Below, piece by piece: positions 7,614-12,291 of a DNA stretch of 12,291 nucleotides. The notes below the pieces were generated by a model. The model saw only the letters and a list, made by a program, of their open reading frames with translations, did not search any database and was not told where the DNA came from. A program made the position numbers and the translations under genes. Location: the NCBI GenBank assembly GCA_036258795.1, contig DATACZ010000123.1:1-12291 (forward strand). The letters run 5' to 3'. This DNA comes from DATACZ01 sp036258795. Lineage in GTDB: Bacteria > Actinomycetota > CADDZG01 > JAHWKV01. Position 1 is the first letter of the stretch. Each line of letters opens with the position of its first letter.

Positions 7614-7960
7614 ACCTCCGCCTTAGGGCGGGGATCCTGGGACTGCTGATCGGATCCTTGGCTCTTACCGGACTAGCTCCCGTTCGCCAGGCTTATTACC
7701 AGCGCGAGTCGATTCAAGAGGAGGAGGCCCGGCTAAAAGCTCTGGAGGAGGTAAACGCCAAGCTGGAGAGCCGTCTGCTCCGACTCCAGGACCCGGCCTA
7801 CATGGAGAAGCTTGCCAGGGAGCAGCTCGGGGTGGTTCGGCCCGGTGAGACCTCCTACGTTGTCGTTCCCCGCCCCATCCCTGCCGCTCCCCCACCCCAA
7901 CCGGTCGAGAAGAGTTGGTGGAGGCAGGCGCTGGACTGGTTCGCCGAGCTGGTCTCGTAG
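7598..7960 (+). CDS. ftsB: FtsB/DivIC family septum formation initiator
   Basis: This is a small bitopic divisome protein that links early and late cell-division proteins (FtsQ/FtsL/FtsB, or DivIB/FtsL/DivIC). From GTG 7598 the product has 120 residues. A short basic cytoplasmic N-terminus is followed by one transmembrane helix (about 12-29, GILGLLIGSLALTGLAPV). A coiled coil follows (about 33-65, rich in Glu, Lys and Leu heptads) and then the family signature DPAYMEKLAREQLGVVRPGE (65-84). The tail is proline-rich and ends in an aromatic amphipathic stretch KSWWRQALDWFAELVS, which is unusual and might touch the membrane (inference). The open frame extends back to 7466, but those residues are out-of-frame eno sequence without family similarity. 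It overlaps eno by 16 bases, as expected for an operon. FtsB versus DivIC naming is convention. Confidence 0.9.
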   Translation: MARPLNLRLRAGILGLLIGSLALTGLAPVRQAYYQRESIQEEEARLKALEEVNAKLESRLLRLQDPAYMEKLAREQLGVVRPGETSYVVVPRPIPAAPPPQPVEKSWWRQALDWFAELVS

Positions 7961-8061
7961 CTGCGATCAAACGATCGAAAGATTCTTAAAGCCCCGTAAG
8001 CGGGAACCGTGAATTTTTCCCGACCCTTGACACTTTGGCTTTCTAGCCCCTGAGTGCGGGG

Positions 8062-8067
8062 TACGAT
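8062..8067 (+). promoter_or_regulatory. Candidate -10 box for the S1-domain gene
   Basis: TACGAT lies 26 bases before the TTG start, leaving room for a short leader carrying the strong ribosome binding site. The -35 region at normal spacing (about 8039-8044) is poor. A perfect TTGACA at 8027-8032 is 29 bases away, too far for a standard pair. The 133-base gap (7961-8093) otherwise holds short hairpins: CCCG/CGGG near 7993-8004 and CCCC/GGGG at 8047-8061. Confidence 0.3.
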
Positions 8068-8082
8068 AAGTCATAAGTAAGC

Positions 8083-8092
8083 AAGGAGGGGG
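8083..8092 (+). promoter_or_regulatory. Strong ribosome binding site for the S1-domain gene
   Basis: AAGGAGGGGG ends just before the TTG at 8094. It is the strongest Shine-Dalgarno match in the window and fixes the TTG start, giving the normal MAEVGAIVEGTV start of an S1 domain. Confidence 0.8.
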
Positions 8093-8093
8093 T

Positions 8094-8459
8094 TTGGCAG
8101 AAGTAGGAGCAATAGTAGAGGGCACCGTAACAAGGCTGGCGGACTTCGGGGCGTTCGTCCAGATTGGCCAAGGGGAGACTGGCCTGGTCCACATCTCCGA
8201 GGTCGACAAGAACTACGTCAAGGACATCAAAGAGCATCTCAAGGAAGGGGACAAGGTCAACGTCAAGGTCGTGGCCATCAAAGAAGATGGAAAGATCGAT
8301 CTCTCGATCAAGCAGGCCGACCCTTCATGGGAAGAGCAGTCAACCAGGGCTCGTTCCGGACGTGACCCCGAATTCGAAGCAAAGCTCAAAAGATTCATGC
8401 GGGAGTCTCAGGAACGGTTGGCGGATGTCCGCCGGCAAAGAGAGTCCAAAAGGCAGTAG
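8094..8459 (+). CDS. S1 domain RNA-binding protein
   Basis: This 121-residue cytoplasmic protein has one S1/OB-fold domain that binds single-stranded RNA and probably contacts the ribosome or RNA, like the stand-alone YugI/GSP13-type S1 proteins of Gram-positive bacteria. The S1 domain covers about residues 2-74, with the classic features GAIVEGTVTRLADFGAFVQI, GLVHISEV, the EGDKVNVKVVAI strand and KIDLSIKQ. A charged helical tail rich in Arg, Glu and Gln follows (about 90-121). The start is TTG behind a strong AAGGAGG, giving the expected domain edge. It sits between the divisome gene and DUF501, a slot empty in M. tuberculosis, with 133 bases upstream that may hold its own promoter. Precise cellular role is not known. 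Confidence 0.9.
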   Translation: MAEVGAIVEGTVTRLADFGAFVQIGQGETGLVHISEVDKNYVKDIKEHLKEGDKVNVKVVAIKEDGKIDLSIKQADPSWEEQSTRARSGRDPEFEAKLKRFMRESQERLADVRRQRESKRQ

Positions 8460-8470
8460 CAGGCAGGCCC

Positions 8471-8498
8471 TCGACTTCAGGGTTTCCGGCTATAAGAT
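8471..8498 (+). promoter_or_regulatory. Candidate promoter giving a leaderless DUF501 mRNA
   Basis: TCGACT (8471-8476) and TAAGAT (8493-8498; also readable as TATAAG at 8491) are 16 bases apart, a near-standard -35/-10 pair. The TTG start of DUF501 is at 8505, seven bases after the -10 box and so close to the expected transcription start. There is no ribosome binding site. An in-frame stop TAA at 8493-8495 rules out a more upstream start. Confidence 0.45.
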
Positions 8499-8504
8499 CT
8501 CACC

Positions 8505-8990
8505 TTGACCACCACGCCGGCAGGCCGCCGGGAACAAGATCGCGAAGCACTCACCGCACAGTTAGGGCGTGAGCCGCGCGGGAAGTGGCGTGTCGCGCGA
8601 CGGTGTCGCTGCGGAATGCCGCAGGTGATCGAGACCCATCCCCGGCTGGATGACGGAACGCCGTTTCCCACGCTCTGGTGGCTGACCTGCCGGAAGCTCT
8701 CCACCGAGATCGGCCGCTTGGAGTCGAGTGGGTTGATCGCCACCTTGAACGAGCGGTTGACTTTGGACCGGAAATTCCATGAGGCACTGGTGGAGTCCAC
8801 GGGGGCCTATCTGGAAAGCCGGGACCGGTTGGAGCCGCTCCAAAGCGGGGGGCACCCCGGAGGGGGCCCGGACCGGATCAAGTGTTTGCACGCCCACACC
8901 GCCCACCACCTCATAACGAGGGACAACCCCGCCGGTGAAGAGGTTCTAAGGACGCTGGCCTGGGTTGAACCGGAGAGTCCCTGCGTATGA
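8505..8990 (+). CDS. DUF501 family protein
   Basis: This is a 161-residue conserved actinobacterial protein of unknown function, the equivalent of the gene between divIC and ppx1 in M. tuberculosis. Family features are GREPRGKWRVARRCRCGMP (21-39), then THPRLDDGTPFPTLWWLTC (44-62), KLSTEIGRLESSGL, and the C-terminal DRIKCLHAHTAHHLITRDNP (123-142). Cys34/Cys36, Cys62, Cys127 and the nearby histidines are a plausible metal-binding set, though this is inference. The TTG at 8505 is the only start compatible with the conserved N-terminus, because TAA at 8493-8495 closes the frame upstream. It has no ribosome binding site and lies just after a -10-like box. The stop overlaps the ppx start as ATGA, so the two are translationally coupled. 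Confidence 0.88.
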   Translation: MTTTPAGRREQDREALTAQLGREPRGKWRVARRCRCGMPQVIETHPRLDDGTPFPTLWWLTCRKLSTEIGRLESSGLIATLNERLTLDRKFHEALVESTGAYLESRDRLEPLQSGGHPGGGPDRIKCLHAHTAHHLITRDNPAGEEVLRTLAWVEPESPCV

Positions 8991-9943
8991 GGGTGGCGGC
9001 CATAGACGTCGGCACCAATACCACCCGCCTTCTGGTGGCTGAGGCGCACGGGAGCACCTACCGGGAGCTCGACCGCCGGCTGTCATACACCCGCCTGGGT
9101 GAGGGCGTCGATGCCCAGTCTCGGATTCAGCCAGAGGCCATGAAACGAACCCTCGGTGCCATCGCCGAGTTCTGCTCGGTTTGCGGGGAGTTCGGGGTCC
9201 AGCAGATCTCCATAGCGGGCACCAGCGCAGTCCGTGACGCATCCAATCGTGAATCTTTCCTTCAGGCGGCGGAACAGCTTGCCGGGGTTCCGGCCAAGGC
9301 GTTGTCCGGTGCCGAGGAGGCACAGCTGTCCTTCATGGGTGCTACCGTCGAGCTGGTCGACGGTCTTTGCCTGGTATGTGACATAGGCGGCGGCTCCACC
9401 GAGTTCATCTTGGGCGAACCACACTCGGATGAGCTCTTGAGGACCTCTCTGAACGTTGGATCGGTTCGCCTGACCGAGCGGTTCCTGAAGTCGGATCCGC
9501 CGGCAACCGAAGAGATGCTCATGCTCGAGGCGGCCATCGATGCGGCCCTCGAGGACGTGGATCTCGCTATCCCTGAAATCTCCGAGGCTCGGCTGGTCGG
9601 GTTGGGCGGCACGGTCACCACTCTGGCGGCCATAAACCTTGAAATCGAGCGATACCAGCCGGAGCTCATCCACCTTGCTGAGCTCGACGGCGGAGAGGTC
9701 ACCAGGATCTACCACTTGCTAGCCGGCATGAGCGTTGAAGAGCGATCGACCCTGCCTTGCCTTCCCAAGGGCCGGGCCGACGTTATCGTGGCGGGAGCCT
9801 CTATCCTTTCCCGCGTCATGACGAGGTGGTCGTTTCCGGCGGTTCTGGTGTCAGAGAAGGACATCCTCGACGGGTTGGTGCTACAGATGGTGCATCTACA
9901 GACGCCAGGCCGGGGCGCTAACGAGGTTGGGCCCCACAGCTAG
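8987..9943 (+). CDS. ppx: Ppx/GppA family exopolyphosphatase / guanosine pentaphosphate phosphohydrolase
   Basis: This family removes phosphate from the ends of inorganic polyphosphate and/or converts pppGpp to ppGpp, in the cytoplasm, linking phosphate storage and the stringent response. The product has 318 residues, the size of the short actinobacterial Ppx1 type without the C-terminal HD-like domain. It has the actin-like ATPase-fold motifs in order: DVGTNTTRLLV (7-17), SGAEEAQLSF (107-116) with the catalytic Glu, DIGGGSTEFIL (132-142), and GLGGTVTTLA (near 205-214). NVGSVRLTERFL and ASILSRVMTRW follow. The ATG overlaps the DUF501 stop as ATGA. A short GC-rich hairpin without a T-tract follows the stop (GGAGGG/CCCTCC, 9943-9961). 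Which of the two substrates dominates cannot be read from sequence. Confidence 0.94.
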   Translation: MRVAAIDVGTNTTRLLVAEAHGSTYRELDRRLSYTRLGEGVDAQSRIQPEAMKRTLGAIAEFCSVCGEFGVQQISIAGTSAVRDASNRESFLQAAEQLAGVPAKALSGAEEAQLSFMGATVELVDGLCLVCDIGGGSTEFILGEPHSDELLRTSLNVGSVRLTERFLKSDPPATEEMLMLEAAIDAALEDVDLAIPEISEARLVGLGGTVTTLAAINLEIERYQPELIHLAELDGGEVTRIYHLLAGMSVEERSTLPCLPKGRADVIVAGASILSRVMTRWSFPAVLVSEKDILDGLVLQMVHLQTPGRGANEVGPHS

Positions 9944-9989
9944 GAGGGTCTGACTCCCTCCCGGTCGGCCGGTCGGGAACTCTCTCGGT

Positions 9990-9996
9990 AGGGAGA
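9990..9996 (+). promoter_or_regulatory. Ribosome binding site of the cyclophilin gene
   Basis: AGGGAGA lies five bases before ATG 10002 and supports that start. Confidence 0.6.
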
Positions 9997-10001
9997 CAAG
10001 C

Positions 10002-10763
10002 ATGTCGAATGGAAAGGGCGTCAAACGCCAGAGGAAAAAGGAGCTGCGGCGTGAGCGTATCGAGCAGCAGATGCGCCAGCGCCGGGCCAGGCGCCGCCGG
10101 ATGTCGCTGCTGGCGACCCTTTTGATAGGTGCAGCAATCACCGCATTTTTGATTCAGTTCTCTGGCAGGGAAAGGCCGCCCACGGAGCGGGCGGCCTGCA
10201 CTCACTCCAAGCCTGCGGGTGGCAATACCGAGACGCCGGACCAACCTCCGGAGATGACGATCGACCCGGCAAAGACCTACACTGCCGAGTTGGAAACCTC
10301 GTGTGGATCCGTCGAGATCGAGCTGGCCGCCCAGACTTCGCCGAACACGGTCAACTCCTTTGTTTATCTTGCCAATCGGGGCTTCTACAACGGGCTCCCG
10401 TTCCACCGCGTGGTCCGGGACTTCGCCATTCAAGGCGGTGACCCCAGGGGAGATGGAAGCGGCGGCCCCAACTACAAGACCGTCGACGTGCCCCCGGCCG
10501 ACTTCAAGTACGTCAAGGGCACGGTAGCCATGGCCAAGGCCGGCCCTGAGCCTCCGGGAACGGCCGGAAGCCAGTTTTTCATCGTGCCGGGTGCTAAGGG
10601 GGAGGTCTTGCCAGCCGAGTATGCGGTTCTGGGAAAGGTGGTTGGTGGCCAGCGGGCCGTGGACGCACTGAACGCTATCGAGACTCGACCCTCGCCGCAG
10701 GGGGAGCAGTCAATGCCGGCCGAACCTATCTATATATCCAAAATTACTGTCAAAGAAACCTGA
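10002..10763 (+). CDS. Membrane-anchored cyclophilin-type peptidyl-prolyl isomerase
   Basis: This 253-residue foldase is predicted to be tethered to the membrane with its catalytic domain outside the cell. The N-terminus is a very basic helix (residues 5-33, almost all Lys, Arg, Gln and Glu), followed by one transmembrane segment (about 34-53). A polar linker of about 30 residues comes next, then the cyclophilin domain (about 86-252). Active-site equivalents are visible: Arg136 and Phe141/Gln144 in FHRVVRDFAIQGGDPRGDGSGGP, and Gln191/Phe193 in SQFFIV. The tryptophan of human cyclophilin A is replaced, as usual in bacteria (EYAVLGKVVGG). Cys66 and Cys101 are the only cysteines; both are outside the membrane and could pair. 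A good ribosome binding site supports the ATG. It is the second extracytoplasmic prolyl isomerase in the window, of a different family from the parvulin at 2015. Confidence 0.93.
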   Translation: MSNGKGVKRQRKKELRRERIEQQMRQRRARRRRMSLLATLLIGAAITAFLIQFSGRERPPTERAACTHSKPAGGNTETPDQPPEMTIDPAKTYTAELETSCGSVEIELAAQTSPNTVNSFVYLANRGFYNGLPFHRVVRDFAIQGGDPRGDGSGGPNYKTVDVPPADFKYVKGTVAMAKAGPEPPGTAGSQFFIVPGAKGEVLPAEYAVLGKVVGGQRAVDALNAIETRPSPQGEQSMPAEPIYISKITVKET

Positions 10764-10791
10764 AATCGACCACTAAACGTAGTCGTCGCGG

Positions 10792-10807
10792 CTAAACTGT
10801 CAAACCC
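10792..10807 (+). promoter_or_regulatory. Candidate promoter -10 region of the TIM-barrel gene
   Basis: TAAACT (10793-10798, TANNNT) within GGCTAAACT is followed by 10 bases from CTAAAC to the GTG at 10808. The spacing matches the eno upstream region exactly. The predicted transcript would have at most a few leader bases. No ribosome binding site is visible; TCGACC at 10766-10771 is a weak -35 at long spacing. Confidence 0.4.
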
Positions 10808-11959
10808 GTGTCTAATAACTATCGTCGATTCCCCGCGCAAAGATCCGCAATCGTTGGCTTTTTGCTCATTGCGATGGCGGCTTCTTCCGTTGTCTTGATC
10901 GATAGGACCACTCTAAGTGGCAAGACGAGCAAGCACGTTCCCGGAAGCAGGGCCTTTGCCGGACTCGACGCGAAGGACGTCAAAGAATCGGACGTGCAAG
11001 TGGCCGCCGTCCCAGCTCCCGTTCCGGCGCCGGCGCCTCTCGTCCCGGCTGTTACTCAACCTGAGGCTCCCGCTCCCCAGCCAGCCGCCGCGGCAAACCC
11101 GCTGGTACCAGCGCAGCCTCAACCGGCTGCGGCCAGTGCTTTGGATCCCTACAAGGGGTTGGGAGCCTGGGTTGACATTTATGACTACGCCATCCGGGAC
11201 GTGATGGACATACCGGCTGCAGTTGAGGAGATGGCAAACCGGGATGTCAGAACCCTGTACTTGCAAACCGGACGGTGGAAGGACCCGCAGGACATCGTGA
11301 ATCCTGTGGCAGTGGGCCTTTTCCTCGACTCAGCAAAGAAGCGGGGAATGAAGGTGGTGGGTTGGTACGTGCCCGGCTTTGGAGACATGGATCGGGATGT
11401 CCGCCGAAGCGTGGCGGTGATGCACTTCAGGAGCCCGGTCGGGAACCGGTTCGACGGGTTCGCGCCCGACATCGAGACCAAGGAAGAGGTCTCCCGTAAC
11501 ACCGTGAGGTTCAACGCCGGTGTGGTGGAGTACTCCAGACGCTTACGCGAGGCGCTTCCCAACGCCGTGCTGGGGGCAATCGTGCTGGATGCCAAGAACA
11601 ACCTGAGGGCTCCTGCCGCCTGGGCTAACTTTCCGTGGCCGGAGATCGGCAAGTACTACGACATCATCCTTCCCATGGCGTACTGGTCGGTGACAAAGGC
11701 GGGAGCCTGCCAGAGCCGGGAGTTCGACACCTCCCAGTACATCCGAGAGGTCGCAACGCTTACCGAGAACCTAATGGGTATGCGCCGGCCCTTCCACATG
11801 ATCGGCGGAATCGCCGACTGCATCACCGAAGGCGAGGTCAAGGGATTCGTGACGGGCAGCAAAGAGACCGGTTCACTCGGGGCCAGCCTCTACGACTTCG
11901 CCAGCACGCAGTCCAGCCCGGTTAAGATCTGGCACGGGCTGTCCTCCATCAACACCTAG
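10808..11959 (+). CDS. Membrane-anchored TIM-barrel protein resembling putative glycoside hydrolases
   Basis: This 383-residue extracytoplasmic protein has one N-terminal transmembrane segment (about 13-32). A Pro/Ala/Gln-rich low-complexity linker follows (about 64-112), then a globular domain (113-383). The domain looks like a (beta/alpha)8 barrel. It has YKGLGAWVDIYDY at the first strand, RTLYLQTGRWKD, a repeated strand pattern such as MKVVGWYVPGFG, and FDGFAPDIET (Asp221/Glu223 at the end of a strand). AIVLDA, YYDIILPMAYWS and PFHMIGGIAD follow. Such patterns occur in uncharacterised putative glycoside hydrolases; the substrate is unknown and catalysis is an inference. The start is GTG 10808 without a ribosome binding site. 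The last 25 codons recur on the minus strand at 12213-12291 with one amino-acid change, so a convergent paralogue begins beyond the window edge. Confidence 0.8.
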   Translation: MSNNYRRFPAQRSAIVGFLLIAMAASSVVLIDRTTLSGKTSKHVPGSRAFAGLDAKDVKESDVQVAAVPAPVPAPAPLVPAVTQPEAPAPQPAAAANPLVPAQPQPAAASALDPYKGLGAWVDIYDYAIRDVMDIPAAVEEMANRDVRTLYLQTGRWKDPQDIVNPVAVGLFLDSAKKRGMKVVGWYVPGFGDMDRDVRRSVAVMHFRSPVGNRFDGFAPDIETKEEVSRNTVRFNAGVVEYSRRLREALPNAVLGAIVLDAKNNLRAPAAWANFPWPEIGKYYDIILPMAYWSVTKAGACQSREFDTSQYIREVATLTENLMGMRRPFHMIGGIADCITEGEVKGFVTGSKETGSLGASLYDFASTQSSPVKIWHGLSSINT

Positions 11960-11967
11960 TCAGTTTC

Positions 11968-11984
11968 CCGGCGGAAGACGCCGG
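11968..11984 (+). terminator. Hairpin after the TIM-barrel gene
   Basis: CCGGCG, loop GAAGA, CGCCGG form a perfect 6-bp hairpin eight bases after the stop. No T-tract follows, so it is only a possible terminator or RNA-stabilising stem. A related hairpin (CGGC/GCCG) lies at 12191-12202, in the same place relative to the minus-strand copy. Confidence 0.35.
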
Positions 11985-12050
11985 TGCAGGAGTTCAGGCA
12001 CGAGCACTGGCGGGGCAAGCAGGCAAGCTTCTATCCTGAGTCGGTCCAGG

Positions 12051-12124
12051 GCCCCCGTATTCCAACCGGCAGAGAAAACTGGCTTAAAACCAGTACAGTG
12101 TGGGTTCGAATCCCACCGGGGGCC
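12051..12124 (+). tRNA. tRNA-like gene, anticodon UAA, short variable loop
   Basis: The acceptor stem is GCCCCCG (12051-12057) with CGGGGGC (12117-12123). The T arm GTGGG-TTCGAAT-CCCAC (12100-12116) is perfect. The anticodon stem ACTGG/CCAGT (12078-12082 and 12090-12094) encloses loop CTTAAAA with U33 and anticodon UAA at 12085-12087. The variable region is only five bases, so this is a class I shape, whereas leucine tRNAs have a long variable arm. The D stem is weak (TTC at 12060-12062 with GAA at 12074-12076), though the loop contains GG. Discriminator base is C, not the A that leucine tRNAs use, and CCA is not encoded. It could be a functional unusual tRNA, a degenerate tRNA, or a tRNA-like RNA. 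The T-loop orientation supports the plus strand. Confidence 0.7.
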
Positions 12125-12190
12125 CTGGCAGACTCAGGATAGAAGTTTGCCAGCTTCCCCCGCCAGTGCTCGGACTTGCTCCCGACCAGA

Positions 12191-12202
12191 CGGCTTCTGC
12201 CG
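12191..12202 (-). terminator. Hairpin after the minus-strand gene copy
   Basis: CGGC, loop TTCT, GCCG lies 11 bases beyond the stop of the minus-strand copy, at the position equivalent to the hairpin after the left copy. The sequence differs but a stem is retained. No T-tract. Confidence 0.3.
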
Positions 12203-12212
12203 GGGGAAGTGA

Positions 12213-12291
12213 CTAGGTGTTGATGGAGGACAGCCCGTGCCAGATCTTGACCGGACTGTCCTGGGTGCTGGCGAAGTCGTAGAGGCTGGCC
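12213..12291 (-). CDS. C-terminal end of a second TIM-barrel protein (partial, 5' end outside the window)
   Basis: The minus strand read from the right edge gives ASLYDFASTQDSPVKIW and then HGLSSINT, followed by stop TAG (complement of CTA at 12213-12215). This is the same 25-residue C-terminus as the plus-strand gene ending at 11959, with one substitution (Ser to Asp after STQ). Of the four codons that differ, three changes are silent and one replaces the residue by two base changes. That pattern fits a maintained paralogue under selection rather than a decayed fragment, although the sample is only 25 codons. It is too short for an independent functional call; the function is inferred from the intact copy, which is convergent with it across the tRNA-like gene. 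Confidence 0.8.
   Translation of the reverse strand, partial: ASLYDFASTQDSPVKIWHGLSSINT

Larger units (their letters stand above)
11881..12291. repeat. Large inverted repeat centred on a tRNA-like gene
   Basis: The left arm (11881-12057) and right arm (12117-12291) are reverse complements with scattered differences and a few indels; the right arm is cut by the window edge. The outer 79 bases are the C-terminal coding ends of two convergent gene copies, with five differences. The inner parts are non-coding but share blocks such as CGAGCACTGGCGGG and CTTCTATCCTGAGTC. The arms run into CCAGG/CCTGG and then into the acceptor stem of the tRNA-like gene. No coding sequence was seen in 11960-12212. 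Confidence 0.9.

Noticed and set aside
8027..8032. Perfect TTGACA as -35 of a promoter for the S1 gene
   Set aside because: No acceptable -10 box lies 16-19 bases downstream; the nearest good one (TACGAT, 8062) is 29 bases away.
9943..9961. GGAGGG/CCCTCC hairpin as an intrinsic terminator after ppx
   Set aside because: No T-tract follows and the stem is only 6 bp; it may also reflect local GC-rich sequence.
9960..9976. Tandem CCGGTCGG octamer as an operator
   Set aside because: Only two copies in a GC-rich spacer, with no matching sites elsewhere; likely chance.
11881..12291. The inverted repeat as an amplification or assembly chimera
   Set aside because: A chimeric fold-back would give nearly identical arms. 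Here the arms differ by several substitutions and indels, and coding changes are mostly silent. The possibility is not fully excluded without reads.

Overview
The window is a dense, GC-rich bacterial chromosome segment with frequent GTG/TTG starts and 4-base stop/start overlaps. Its core gene order (mfd, mazG, eno, ftsB-like, DUF501, ppx) is the order I know from Mycobacterium tuberculosis around mfd-mazG-lpqU-eno-divIC-ppx1. Together with the lipoprotein and membrane-anchored foldases, this points to an actinobacterium, probably a deep-branching or uncultured one; the class is inference. I see no transposase, integrase, phage gene or CRISPR array.

Layout, left to right. (1) 1-4739, plus strand: the C-terminal part of Mfd, a parvulin-type lipoprotein foldase, MazG, and a lipoprotein with two cupredoxin-like repeats. 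The junctions are tight (GTGA, possibly CTGA, ATGA), so this is probably one transcription unit. (2) 4767-5945: an MFS transporter behind the cupredoxin lipoprotein. (3) 5981-6232, minus strand: an 83-residue protein that looks like a ubiquitin-like beta-grasp (multiubiquitin-type) protein. It is divergent from eno, with a 94-bp shared upstream region. (4) 6327-9943, plus strand: eno, an FtsB/DivIC-type divisome protein, an S1-domain RNA-binding protein, a DUF501 protein and a Ppx/GppA phosphatase. (5) 10002-11959, plus strand: a membrane-anchored cyclophilin, then a membrane-anchored TIM-barrel protein resembling putative glycoside hydrolases. (6) 11960-12291: a tRNA-like gene with a UAA anticodon but a short variable loop. 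It sits at the centre of a large inverted repeat whose right arm is the 3' end of a second, convergent, minus-strand copy of the TIM-barrel gene.

Most genes are core housekeeping: transcription-coupled repair, nucleotide-pool sanitation, glycolysis, septation, polyphosphate/(p)ppGpp metabolism and extracytoplasmic folding. The accessory and most unusual parts are the double cupredoxin lipoprotein with its MFS neighbour, the ubiquitin-like small protein, and the tRNA-centred inverted duplication at the right edge. Two genes (eno and the TIM-barrel gene) share an upstream motif at identical spacing to GTG. DUF501 starts with TTG just behind a -10-like box, with no ribosome binding site, which suggests leaderless transcripts.
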